DNA of 9,331 nt from positions 1 through 9,331 of the forward strand of contig JAFYAB010000102.1 of NCBI GenBank assembly GCA_017540945.1, given 5' to 3'. Both the position numbers and the translations under genes were made by a program. The notes under the pieces are model-generated. The model ran no database searches, was not told where the DNA came from, and saw only the letters and a list, made by a program, of their open reading frames with translations. Source of the stretch: Oscillospiraceae bacterium (lineage in GTDB: Bacteria; Bacillota_A; Clostridia; Oscillospirales; Oscillospiraceae). Below are positions 1 to 6,712 of this stretch, piece by piece. How positions within the stretch are numbered: the stretch's first letter is position 1; each line of letters opens with the position of its first letter.

Positions 1-54
1 CGGTGATATCCCGCTTGCGGCCATCCATAAAAAAGGAAAAACGAGGAACGAAAT
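1..54 (+). other. Leader of the radical SAM gene, possible tail of an upstream gene
   Basis: This short stretch precedes the first gene. It is A-rich from about 28 onward and carries a ribosome binding site (GAGGA, 43-47) seven bases before the ATG at 55. One frame is open from the left edge and ends in a TGA at 56-58 that overlaps the ATG as ATGA; another frame closes at 4-6 and a third at 60-62. Too little is visible to say which frame, if any, is the end of a real upstream gene. No promoter is recognisable. Confidence 0.35.
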
Positions 55-1410
55 ATGAATGAGATCATCACCGTCCTGCCCGGAGATCCCCGGGTGCGGA
101 AGCTGCTGGGTCCGGGCCGCGGCGCCGGTGCTTCCCTGCGCTGGAGCTCCTTCCTGATCCGCCAGCCCACAGAGGACGGCCTGCTTTTATACAATGCTCT
201 GACTCTGGAACTGCTCCACGTGCCTGCGGACCTGCTTCCCGCTCTGGAGTCCCCCCAGGGGGAACTGCGGGAGCGGCTGCGCCGGGACTGGTATCTGGTG
301 CCGGAGGAGTTGGATCAGCACACCACGGTCCACGAACTGCGGGAACTCCTGCGGATCGTGGATCCGCCCAAAAGCTGGATCCGGAAATACACCGTCTTCA
401 CCACCACGGCCTGCAACGCCCGCTGCGCCTACTGCTTTGAGAGAGGCTGGGAGCCCCGGACCATGAGCCCGGAGACGGCGGACCGGGCTGCAGACTATAT
501 GCTGGCCCACAGCGGCAGGCACCCCTTCCGCATCGACTGGTTCGGCGGGGAGCCGCTCGTCAACCGTGGGGCCATGGACCGGATCTGCGACCGGCTCAGG
601 GCGGGCGGAGCCCGCTTCGAGAGCGCCATGACCACCAACGGCTATCTCTTTGCGCCGGAGACGGCCCGGGCGGATCGGGAGCGCTGGAATCTGATCCGCT
701 GCCAGATCACCCTGGACGGCACCGAGCCCCGGTATAACGAGATCAAAAACTACGTCTGTCCCGGCGGCAGCGCCTACCGCCGGGTCATCGCCAACGTCCA
801 CGCCCTGGCGGCGGCGGGAGTCGAGGTCATGCTGCGGCTGAACTTCGACCTGTCCAACGCCGAGGATATCCGTGCCCTGGCCCGGGAGCTTGGCCGGGAG
901 TTCGGGGACGAGCCCCTGGTGGCCGCCTACGCCGTCATGCTCTACGAGGACCGGAACGATCCCGCCGGGGGCCGGAGCGGGGAGGAACGAGCCAGACTCC
1001 ACGCCCTGCGGGACGAGTTTTTCTGCATTTTGGAGGCCGGCGGCCTGCGCCGTCCGTCCCGGCTGCCTCAGGCGCTGGAATGGCATATGTGCATGGCCGA
1101 CAGCGGCGATATGATCACGATCCTGCCCGAGGGACAGATCGGCCTGTGCGAGCAGTATGCCAGGGACGGCTTCATCGGCCGCATCGACAGGCCCGGCTTG
1201 GACGAGACGGTCATGGAGGAATACCGGGTCCTGCACCCGGAGATCCCCGCCTGCGCGGACTGCCCCCTCTTCCCGGGCTGCCTGCCCCTGCTGAAATGCC
1301 CCAACCAGATCTGCTATCCCGAGCGCCGGGACGCCCAGATCGTCCAAACCCGCCGGGCCATGCTGACGGAGTGGAAACAATATAAACAACATAAATCACA
1401 AGGATTATAA
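55..1410 (+). CDS. Radical SAM/SPASM domain protein, peptide-maturase-like
   Basis: The 451-residue protein carries the radical SAM cluster motif CNARCAYC, with Cys120, Cys124 and Cys127 as ligands of the SAM-binding [4Fe-4S] cluster, and a GGEP motif at 164-167 that normally contacts SAM. The C-terminal third is a SPASM-type region with Cys346, Cys365, Cys400, Cys403, Cys409, Cys415 and Cys420, enough to hold one or two auxiliary iron-sulfur clusters. Residues 28-105 form an N-terminal region preceding the barrel (with an LLLYNALTLELLHV stretch), of the kind found in SPASM proteins that modify ribosomally made peptides. Family knowledge suggests radical modification of a peptide or protein substrate; the substrate is not visible and this role is inferred. 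The start at 55 is supported by GAGGA seven bases upstream. The oligopeptidase gene follows after 39 bp, so co-transcription is likely. Alternatives are an anaerobic sulfatase-maturase-like or other SPASM enzyme. Confidence 0.85.
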   Translation: MNEIITVLPGDPRVRKLLGPGRGAGASLRWSSFLIRQPTEDGLLLYNALTLELLHVPADLLPALESPQGELRERLRRDWYLVPEELDQHTTVHELRELLRIVDPPKSWIRKYTVFTTTACNARCAYCFERGWEPRTMSPETADRAADYMLAHSGRHPFRIDWFGGEPLVNRGAMDRICDRLRAGGARFESAMTTNGYLFAPETARADRERWNLIRCQITLDGTEPRYNEIKNYVCPGGSAYRRVIANVHALAAAGVEVMLRLNFDLSNAEDIRALARELGREFGDEPLVAAYAVMLYEDRNDPAGGRSGEERARLHALRDEFFCILEAGGLRRPSRLPQALEWHMCMADSGDMITILPEGQIGLCEQYARDGFIGRIDRPGLDETVMEEYRVLHPEIPACADCPLFPGCLPLLKCPNQICYPERRDAQIVQTRRAMLTEWKQYKQHKSQGL

Positions 1411-1449
1411 AGCAACAGAAATATCACAACAACAACGGAGGAAACAAGG

Positions 1450-3204
1450 ATGAACAAAGAATGGGATCTTTCGCCCCTTTATACGGGCATCGACACCGAG
1501 GAGTTTCAGAACGACCTGCTGGCTCTGCGTGAGACCGTGGCGGCCTACAATGCCTTCGCCGCCGCGCTGCCCGAGGACCGGGCCGCAGGTATTCGCGGGG
1601 CCCTGGAGCTCCAGGAGAAGCTTTGGCAGCTGGCCGCGCCGATGTTCGAGTACGCCAGCCTGCGCAGCGCCGTCAACACCTCCGACGGCGAAGCGCTGGA
1701 TACCCTGAGCCGTCTGCAAAAGCTCCTGTCCGATACCTCTGCCGCTGATGCCGCCATCCGGGCTTATGTGGGCAAGACGAAGGACCTGGAGGCCCTCATT
1801 TCCGCCGATCCCTTCCTGGAGGGCTACGCCTATCTGCTGCGCAACATGAAGGAGGACGCCAAGTACGTTCTGGACGAGAAGGTGGAGGAGGCCCTGGCCA
1901 AGATGAACCTCTCCGGCGGCTCCGCCTGGGAGAATCTGCAGTCCTATCTGAGCTCCACCGTGGAGGCCGAGTACCGGGGCGAAAAGATGAACCTCTCCGC
2001 CGTCCGCAACCTGGCCTACGACCCGGACCCCGCCGTCCGCAAAGATGCCTACGATGCGGAGATCGCCTGCTATGACAGGATCAAGGATGCCATCTCCTTC
2101 TCCCTGAACTCTCTGAAGCAGCAGGTCACCACCGAATGCGAGCTGCGCAAGGCCGGCTCCCCCCTGGAGATGACCCTCCGGGCCAGCCGGATGAAGAAGA
2201 CCACCCTGGACGCCATGATTCAGGCCATCGAGGAATACCTGCCCGTGTTTTGGAAGTATCTGCGGGCCAAGGCAAAGCTCCTGGGCTACGAGGGCGGTCT
2301 GAAATGGTGGGACCTCTTCGCCCCCATGGGCAAGAATACCGCGAGCTATACCGTGGAGGACGCCAGGAAGTACCTGATCGACCACTTCAAGCCCTTTGCC
2401 CCCGATATGGCGGAGATGATGGAGCGCGCCTTCGACGAGGCGTGGATCGACTTCTATCCCCATCCCGGCAAGGTGGGCGGCGCCTTCTGCGCCAACCTGG
2501 CCTCCATCAAGCAGAGCCGCGTCCTGACCAACTTCGACGGCTCCTTCTCCGACATCGTCACCCTGGCCCACGAGCTGGGCCACGCCTACCATGGCATGAT
2601 GATCGAGAACCACCGGCCCCTGAATCTGGACTATTCCATGCCCGTGGCCGAGACCGCCTCCACCTTCAACGAAACCGTGGTCATGAACGCCGCCCTGGAC
2701 GAGGCGGCGGACCGGGAAGTCAAGCTGGGCCTGCTGGAGAGCCAGCTCCAGGACAGCACCCAGATCATGTGCGACATCATGAGCCGCTACTGGTTCGAGA
2801 CCGCGGTCTTCGAGAAGGCCAAGGAGGGCTTCGCCTTTGCCGACGAGCTCTGCGAGATGATGAAGAGCGCCCAGAGGCGGGCCTACGGCGACGGCCTGGA
2901 CCCGGACAGCCTGCATCCCTATATGTGGGTCTGCAAGAGCCACTACTACTCCTCCGGCCTGAGCTTCTATAACTGGCCCTACGCCTTCGGCGGCCTCTTT
3001 GCAGCGGGGCTCTACGCCCAGTACCGCCGGGAGGGCGCGGCCTTCCTGCCCAAGTACCGTGCCCTCTTGAGAGCCACCACCGTGGCCTCCGTGGAGGACG
3101 TGGCGAAGATGGCCGACATCGACCTGGGCGACGTGAACTTCTGGCGCTCCAGCCTGGAGATCTTCAAGGCGAGAGTCGATCTGTTCCTGGAGCTGGCCCA
3201 CTAA
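1450..3204 (+). CDS. pepF: Oligoendopeptidase F family metallopeptidase (M3)
   Basis: This 584-residue cytosolic zinc peptidase cleaves short peptides in the M3 family (thimet oligopeptidase/PepF). The zinc site is HELGH at 374-378, with His374 and His378 as ligands and Glu375 as the catalytic base; Glu401 in PVAETASTFNE is the probable third ligand. A C-terminal stretch around 489-517 (SLHPYMWVCKSHYYSSGLSF) contains the His/Tyr residues that in this family line the substrate cleft. Length and the absence of a signal peptide agree with intracellular PepF. GGAGG at 1437-1441 sits eight bases before the ATG. The gene follows the radical SAM gene by only 39 bp, with no terminator or promoter seen between, so they are probably one transcript. 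PepF usually recycles peptides; a role in degrading or trimming a leader peptide of the neighbouring maturase is possible but only inferred. The symbol reflects family membership rather than proven orthology. Confidence 0.93.
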   Translation: MNKEWDLSPLYTGIDTEEFQNDLLALRETVAAYNAFAAALPEDRAAGIRGALELQEKLWQLAAPMFEYASLRSAVNTSDGEALDTLSRLQKLLSDTSAADAAIRAYVGKTKDLEALISADPFLEGYAYLLRNMKEDAKYVLDEKVEEALAKMNLSGGSAWENLQSYLSSTVEAEYRGEKMNLSAVRNLAYDPDPAVRKDAYDAEIACYDRIKDAISFSLNSLKQQVTTECELRKAGSPLEMTLRASRMKKTTLDAMIQAIEEYLPVFWKYLRAKAKLLGYEGGLKWWDLFAPMGKNTASYTVEDARKYLIDHFKPFAPDMAEMMERAFDEAWIDFYPHPGKVGGAFCANLASIKQSRVLTNFDGSFSDIVTLAHELGHAYHGMMIENHRPLNLDYSMPVAETASTFNETVVMNAALDEAADREVKLGLLESQLQDSTQIMCDIMSRYWFETAVFEKAKEGFAFADELCEMMKSAQRRAYGDGLDPDSLHPYMWVCKSHYYSSGLSFYNWPYAFGGLFAAGLYAQYRREGAAFLPKYRALLRATTVASVEDVAKMADIDLGDVNFWRSSLEIFKARVDLFLELAH

Positions 3205-3205
3205 C

Positions 3206-3240
3206 AGGGATTAGGGATTAAGAATTCAGGATCAGGGTGG
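3206..3240. repeat. Degenerate heptamer tandem repeat after pepF
   Basis: Starting one base after the pepF stop codon, the sequence repeats with a period of seven. AGGGATT occurs twice exactly (3206-3212 and 3213-3219), followed by three increasingly diverged units ending about 3240. The same period and a related purine-rich unit occur right after the nrdG stop at 8180, so this looks like a shorter member of the same class of intergenic repeat. No coding potential is seen. Confidence 0.6.
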
Positions 3241-3249
3241 GGAAAGGGG

Positions 3250-3348
3250 AAAGCGTACAGGGCACAGAGCCTGTAGGGACGGCACCGCCCGCCCGCAGCG
3301 GAAACCTGCCAGTTCTGACCGTAGCGCGGGCAATCTGCCCGCCCTTGC
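3250..3348. repeat. GC-rich intergenic segment with hairpin, possible dispersed repeat
   Basis: This non-coding stretch between the heptamer repeat and the DUF3885 ribosome binding site contains a perfect inverted repeat, GCGGGCA (3326-3332) and TGCCCGC (3336-3342), with a three-base loop. It also has a GTAGGGACGG-type stretch near 3272-3281 followed by C-rich sequence. Segments of this kind, with alternating GGGCGG and CCGCCC blocks, are often dispersed repeats in GC-rich clostridial genomes, but only one copy is in view, so repeat status is inferred. The hairpin has no following T-run and so is not a clear terminator. No promoter was recognised here. Confidence 0.35.
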
Positions 3349-3362
3349 GAAAGGAGGTTCCC

Positions 3363-4058
3363 ATGAGCCAAATCGAAGAACTGATCCTCTCCCGCGACTT
3401 CCCCTACCTCCAGCCCTATTTGTACAACCATCCCTGGGCCCTGCGCTGCGAGCTGGGGCGGGGGAGGACCCCGGAGGAATACGCCGGGACCGCCCGCACC
3501 CGGGCCGAGGCCATCTGGCGCATCCTCTTTCCGGAGGGCGCCGACGCAGTGATCTTCAATTATTGGATGTACGACCGCTCCTTCACCGGCGACCCCGGCG
3601 GGGACCATCCGGCCCTCTCTGACGAGGCCCGGACCTGGCTCCTGGAGACCCAGATCCGGGAGGAGGCCGAACAGCTCCGCTTCCTGGACGCCATGCAGAA
3701 CCGTTACCGCCATGTGGTCGTCCGGGACCTGCCCACCTACGAGGCCGACGGCCCGGAGCGGGACGTCTGGCGGAACCGGATCGTCTGCTGGCCCGACGCC
3801 CGGGGCTTCGACGAGCTGGGCCTCCTCCGCCGCCAGCTCATGGACGAACCCCTGCCCCTGGACATCAGCCTGGTTTCCTTTGCCAATGCGTGCATCTTTT
3901 CGGTCTACGACGACCGGGGCTGCGATATTGTCTTTGCCAGCCATGAAAAGCTGGCGGAATTCTACCCGCGGCTGGAGCCCTACTTCCTGGATTATGACCG
4001 GGAGGAGATGGCCCGCCGCTATGGAGGCGCCTCATGCTGCAAAAACTTCATCAACTGA
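3363..4058 (+). CDS. DUF3885 domain protein
   Basis: The 231-residue soluble protein matches the DUF3885 pattern as I recall it. It has an N-terminal region with ALRCELG and a conserved C-terminal block, YDDRGCDIVFASHEKL then LDYDREEM (about residues 180-218), corresponding to the family's IYDDRGMDV...LDYDRE signature. Function is unknown; no catalytic motif, signal peptide or membrane segment is visible. The frame is open from 3237, but the ATG at 3363 is chosen because AAAGGAGGT lies just upstream (3349-3357) and the family similarity begins after it; the upstream part is repeat-like. The stop lies 25 bp inside the next gene, so the two genes are probably translated from one message. Stand-alone DUF3885 proteins occur widely in Bacilli and Clostridia, sometimes near toxin or immunity genes; applying that here is speculative. 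Confidence 0.82.
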   Translation: MSQIEELILSRDFPYLQPYLYNHPWALRCELGRGRTPEEYAGTARTRAEAIWRILFPEGADAVIFNYWMYDRSFTGDPGGDHPALSDEARTWLLETQIREEAEQLRFLDAMQNRYRHVVVRDLPTYEADGPERDVWRNRIVCWPDARGFDELGLLRRQLMDEPLPLDISLVSFANACIFSVYDDRGCDIVFASHEKLAEFYPRLEPYFLDYDREEMARRYGGASCCKNFIN

Positions 4059-5818
4059 AAGAATCGTTTCTGAAAAAAATCCGTGCGCTGAAAGAGCGCC
4101 CGATCCTGCAAAAGCTCATGGAACCCCGAATGGGAAAGGTATGGGCGCTGGTTCTCGTCTGTGTCCTGCTGCTGGTCTGCGTTCTGCTGGCCACCGGCGG
4201 CGGACGGACGCCTGCCCCGGTCCCTTCCTCTGAAGCCTTGGAGTCCTCCGCCGAGGTCCCGGCGACGGAGCCGACCGAGCCTGTCGGCCCCGCGGGATTG
4301 ACGGCCATCGACGGCTTGACGGTCCTGCCGGAGGAAAGCGTCTCCGGCCTCTGCCGGGACGGGGACGGAGCCGCGGTGCTGCTGACCCGCTGGGACGACG
4401 ACGCCCAGGTCTGGCGCAGCCGTCTGGTATGCCTGGACCCGGAGACCGCCGCGATTGCCGCCGAGGTGGAGCTGGAGCCCATGGGGGAGAGCGCTTCCTT
4501 TTCCCTGCCGGTGCTGACGGACACGGAGATTCGCTTCGTGGACCCGGATAGCGAGCGCTGTGCCGCCTTTGATCGGAGCGGCCGCTTCCTGGGCCTGAAG
4601 GATCACCCCGTCATGGACCGGGAGCACCTGGGCTGGCGCAACAGTCTGCTGAGTGACGACTGCTTTTACAAGACAGACAAATGGGCGGAGTTCTCCCGCA
4701 GCGACAGCGGCATTTTGAACCGACTGGTGGCCTTCTACGATGAAAAGGACCAGATCCATGCCCTGACGGAGCCCTACGATATGATTCGGGACGTGGACGG
4801 CCACCGGATGCTGACCCTCCGTTTCGGCGAGGGCGGTCCGAACGAGCTGGCCCTGCTGGACGTGGACGCGAAGCGCTGTGTGGATCGGCTGCAGTTCGAC
4901 GGGGAGGAGAACGTCGAAGGGCTGCTGGGAACGGACTGGGTGCTCTTGTCCTTCTCGGGGATCGGGGAGCAGGACAGCGAGCACCGGATCTGCTTCTGGT
5001 ATCCCGACGCGAAAAACCAGAGCCCCATCGAGTCAGAGACGCTGACGGAGCAGTTCCTGCACGACGGCGTCGAATATCTGCGCCGGGAGCTGGAGAAAAC
5101 CGGCATGGTCGTCCATCTGGACGAGGCCCCGGCGACGGAGCAGACCCCCACCACAGGCCTGCCGGTCTATGAGAGCAGCTGCGAGACCGGCGCCTCTCTC
5201 TTCGGCCAGTACTGGATTCTGAGCCAGCTGGAGGGATTCGCGGAGAAGCTTCCGGCGGGCATGATCCGGGAGCTGACAGAGGACCCCGGCAGCCGGGAGG
5301 AGCAGACAGCCCTGCATGTCTATGTGGTCCGCAGGATCCCCGGCGACGCGGCGGCCTTTGCCAATGCCTGGATGGAGCCCACCATGGTTTGCTTCGCCAC
5401 CGTGGAGTTCAGCCCCACCCACATGGCCCACGAGTTCATGCATATCATGGACCTGCGGCTCCAGCGCTATCTGTCGACCCAGCGGCAGGATCTGGAGAGC
5501 GCGTGGCGGAAGCTGAGTCCAGACTATGCCTACGAGCCGGACTTGACCCAGGAGCAGAGCGACGCCTTGGAGCCCTATTTCGTGTCCTGGTACGCCCGGA
5601 CCGACAGCGCAGAGGACCGGGCAGAGACCTTCCAGCAGCTGTTCGACAGCGAGGAGCCCGTGGCGGAGCAGTGGTGGTACGCCGACAAGCCCGGCGTCCA
5701 GGCCAAGGCAGCCTGGCTGGTGGAGAATATCCGGGCCGCCTTCCCCAGCGTTCAGGCCGCAGAGCGGGCCTGCTGGGAGAAGCTCCCCGCGGAGGAGCCC
5801 CCGGCGGAACAGCCCTGA
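4034..5818 (+). CDS. Membrane-anchored zinc metallopeptidase with lethal-factor-like active site
   Basis: The 594-residue protein begins with a basic cytoplasmic segment (1-35, many Lys/Arg), then one hydrophobic helix (about 36-53, VWALVLVCVLLLVCVLLA). A Pro/Ser/Glu-rich linker (60-88) and a large extracellular region follow, giving a type II signal-anchor topology. No standard lipobox is seen. Residues 90-330 look like a beta-rich, possibly propeller-like sensor region, which I do not recognise. Near the C-terminus lies HEFMH (466-470) with His466, Glu467 and His470, followed by YARTDSAEDRAETF (520-533). That pattern parallels the anthrax lethal factor (M34) segment YGRTNEAEFFAEAF, making Glu527 the likely third zinc ligand and Tyr520 the transition-state tyrosine. 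The start at 4034 has GGAGG (4023-4027) six bases upstream and lies inside the end of the DUF3885 gene, indicating coupled translation. The substrate is unknown. A distant zinc peptidase with convergent similarity is the main alternative. Confidence 0.75.
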   Translation: MLQKLHQLKESFLKKIRALKERPILQKLMEPRMGKVWALVLVCVLLLVCVLLATGGGRTPAPVPSSEALESSAEVPATEPTEPVGPAGLTAIDGLTVLPEESVSGLCRDGDGAAVLLTRWDDDAQVWRSRLVCLDPETAAIAAEVELEPMGESASFSLPVLTDTEIRFVDPDSERCAAFDRSGRFLGLKDHPVMDREHLGWRNSLLSDDCFYKTDKWAEFSRSDSGILNRLVAFYDEKDQIHALTEPYDMIRDVDGHRMLTLRFGEGGPNELALLDVDAKRCVDRLQFDGEENVEGLLGTDWVLLSFSGIGEQDSEHRICFWYPDAKNQSPIESETLTEQFLHDGVEYLRRELEKTGMVVHLDEAPATEQTPTTGLPVYESSCETGASLFGQYWILSQLEGFAEKLPAGMIRELTEDPGSREEQTALHVYVVRRIPGDAAAFANAWMEPTMVCFATVEFSPTHMAHEFMHIMDLRLQRYLSTQRQDLESAWRKLSPDYAYEPDLTQEQSDALEPYFVSWYARTDSAEDRAETFQQLFDSEEPVAEQWWYADKPGVQAKAAWLVENIRAAFPSVQAAERACWEKLPAEEPPAEQP

Positions 5819-5825
5819 CGCAACA

Positions 5826-5869
5826 GAACGCCCCCGGTCAAACGGATTGCCGTTTGACCGGGGGCGTTC
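5826..5869. terminator. Perfect 20-bp stem between convergent genes, probable bidirectional terminator
   Basis: Bases 5826-5845 and 5850-5869 are exact reverse complements, closing a four-base loop (ATTG). The stem has a C5/G5 block and is flanked by the stop of the metallopeptidase gene (5818) and the stop of the convergent hydrolase gene (5886). Its position between two converging genes fits a shared terminator. Neither strand shows a strong T-run after the stem, so it may work as an mRNA 3' end stabiliser or a weak intrinsic terminator instead. Confidence 0.75.
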
Positions 5870-5885
5870 CATGTGGGGAAGCCTG

Positions 5886-6533
5886 TCACACCAGCTTGCG
5901 GACCCGAATGGACGGATCCACGGCGGCGGCGAAGCGGTCGAAGTCCGCGGGGCTTCCCGCCACGGAGCCATAGTGCGTGGGGACCGCGATCCGGGGCCGG
6001 ATTCGGTTTGCCAGGGCTGCGGCTTCCGGGGCGTCCATGGTGTACTTGCCGCCGATGGGCAGCAGGGCGATGTCGCAGCGGACCGCCGCGGCCTCCTCCG
6101 TGGCGTCGGTGTCGCCCGCCACGTAGACCCGGACCCCCTCCAGCTCCAGCACATAGCCCACCCAGGCGTTTTCCTTGGGATGGAAGGGCTTGCCGGGATT
6201 ATAGGCGGCGACCGCCTCAAAGGGGATCCCCTCCGCCTCGCCCCGGTCGCCGGGGCGGACAGTCATTACCCGGTGTCCCCGGGTATCATCCACCAGCTTG
6301 TTTGCCGAGGAAGCGGGCAGAACGAAAACCGTTTCGGCTTTTTCTGCCCGGGCCACGTCCTCCGGGGAGAAATGATCGAAATGATCATGGGTCGCGAAGA
6401 TCAGATCCGCGTCGTGGGGCGCCTGCTCCAGCCGGAAGGGATCCACGTAGAGCACCTTGCCGGCTGTCTCGATCCGAACGCTGCTGTGGGTGTTGATGGT
6501 GATTCCCGCCAGGACTTTTTCGATGCGTTCCAT
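5886..6533 (-). CDS. MBL-fold metallo-hydrolase, UlaG/UPF0173-like
   Basis: The 215-residue soluble protein has the metallo-beta-lactamase-fold signature THDHFDH (48-54), with His49, His51, Asp53 and His54 as metal ligands. It also has His118 in GKPFHPKEN, Asp141 in VAGDTD, a PIGGKYTM block (159-166) and His187 in PTHYGS. These features place it with small UlaG/UPF0173-like hydrolases; most are of unknown substrate and act in the cytosol. The ATG at 6533 is chosen because a full AGGAGGT (6540-6546 on this strand) stands six bases upstream; the frame stays open further upstream, but that part overlaps the spoVT leader and has no family similarity. It is transcribed divergently from spoVT and convergently with the metallopeptidase gene, so it is probably a single-gene unit. 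The substrate cannot be named from sequence. Confidence 0.9.
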   Translation of the reverse strand: MERIEKVLAGITINTHSSVRIETAGKVLYVDPFRLEQAPHDADLIFATHDHFDHFSPEDVARAEKAETVFVLPASSANKLVDDTRGHRVMTVRPGDRGEAEGIPFEAVAAYNPGKPFHPKENAWVGYVLELEGVRVYVAGDTDATEEAAAVRCDIALLPIGGKYTMDAPEAAALANRIRPRIAVPTHYGSVAGSPADFDRFAAAVDPSIRVRKLV

Positions 6534-6585
6534 GCTGAGACCTCCTGATGATGAAGAGTTCGCCGTGATGCGTTGGCTTGCTTTT

Positions 6586-6614
6586 ATCGTATCACAAAAA
6601 CCCGACGGATGCAA
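6586..6614 (-). promoter_or_regulatory. Candidate housekeeping promoter for the MBL-fold hydrolase
   Basis: On the minus strand, TTGCAT (6609-6614) and TACGAT (6586-6591) are spaced 17 bp. They match the sigma-A consensus at three and four of six positions, and lie about 50 bp upstream of the hydrolase start. The match is modest, but spacing and location are right and no better candidate was seen in the divergent gap. Confidence 0.35.
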
Positions 6615-6647
6615 GTATGCCGAAGCAAATCCCATAAAAGCCGCACC

Positions 6648-6677
6648 GCATAATCCGCCCGTCCGCGGCAAATACTA
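6648..6677 (+). promoter_or_regulatory. Candidate sigma-G (forespore) promoter of spoVT
   Basis: GCATA (6648-6652) and AATACTA (6671-6677), separated by 18 bp, match the forespore sigma-G consensus (about GMATA, 16-18 bp, CATWMTA) with one difference, A for C at the first base of the -10 element. This puts a start near 6684, about 15 bases before the GGGAGGA ribosome binding site of spoVT. In Bacillus subtilis spoVT is transcribed by sigma-G, so sequence and known biology agree. It has not been tested here. Confidence 0.6.
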
Positions 6678-6712
6678 CCTGTGAAAAAATGGGAAAATGG
6701 GAGGAAACAGTT

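Noticed and set aside
187..1392. A 401-codon open frame on the minus strand opposite the radical SAM gene
   Set aside because: It is a shadow of a high-GC gene. The plus-strand frame has full radical SAM and SPASM motifs and a good ribosome binding site.
1405..3201. A 598-codon open frame on the minus strand opposite pepF
   Set aside because: It mirrors the GC-rich pepF gene codon by codon, its protein is low-complexity (Gly, His, Val, Gln-rich) with no family motif, and it has no ribosome binding site. The plus strand has an intact M3 peptidase.
3237..3362. Upstream extension of the DUF3885 frame
   Set aside because: The extension has repeat-like sequence, and the ATG at 3363 has a strong AAAGGAGGT in front.
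4034..4210. Lipoprotein signal peptide on the metallopeptidase
   Set aside because: The cysteine in the hydrophobic segment is preceded by LLV rather than a lipobox, and a long basic segment stands in front, so a signal anchor is more likely.
5033..6220. A 395-codon minus-strand frame crossing the hairpin and two genes
   Set aside because: It overlaps both the metallopeptidase and MBL-fold hydrolase genes and runs through the perfect stem; its composition is Pro/Arg/Ser-rich without motifs.
6534..6671. N-terminal extension of the MBL-fold hydrolase
   Set aside because: The extra residues lie over the divergent promoter region and lack family similarity; AGGAGGT correctly precedes the start at 6533.
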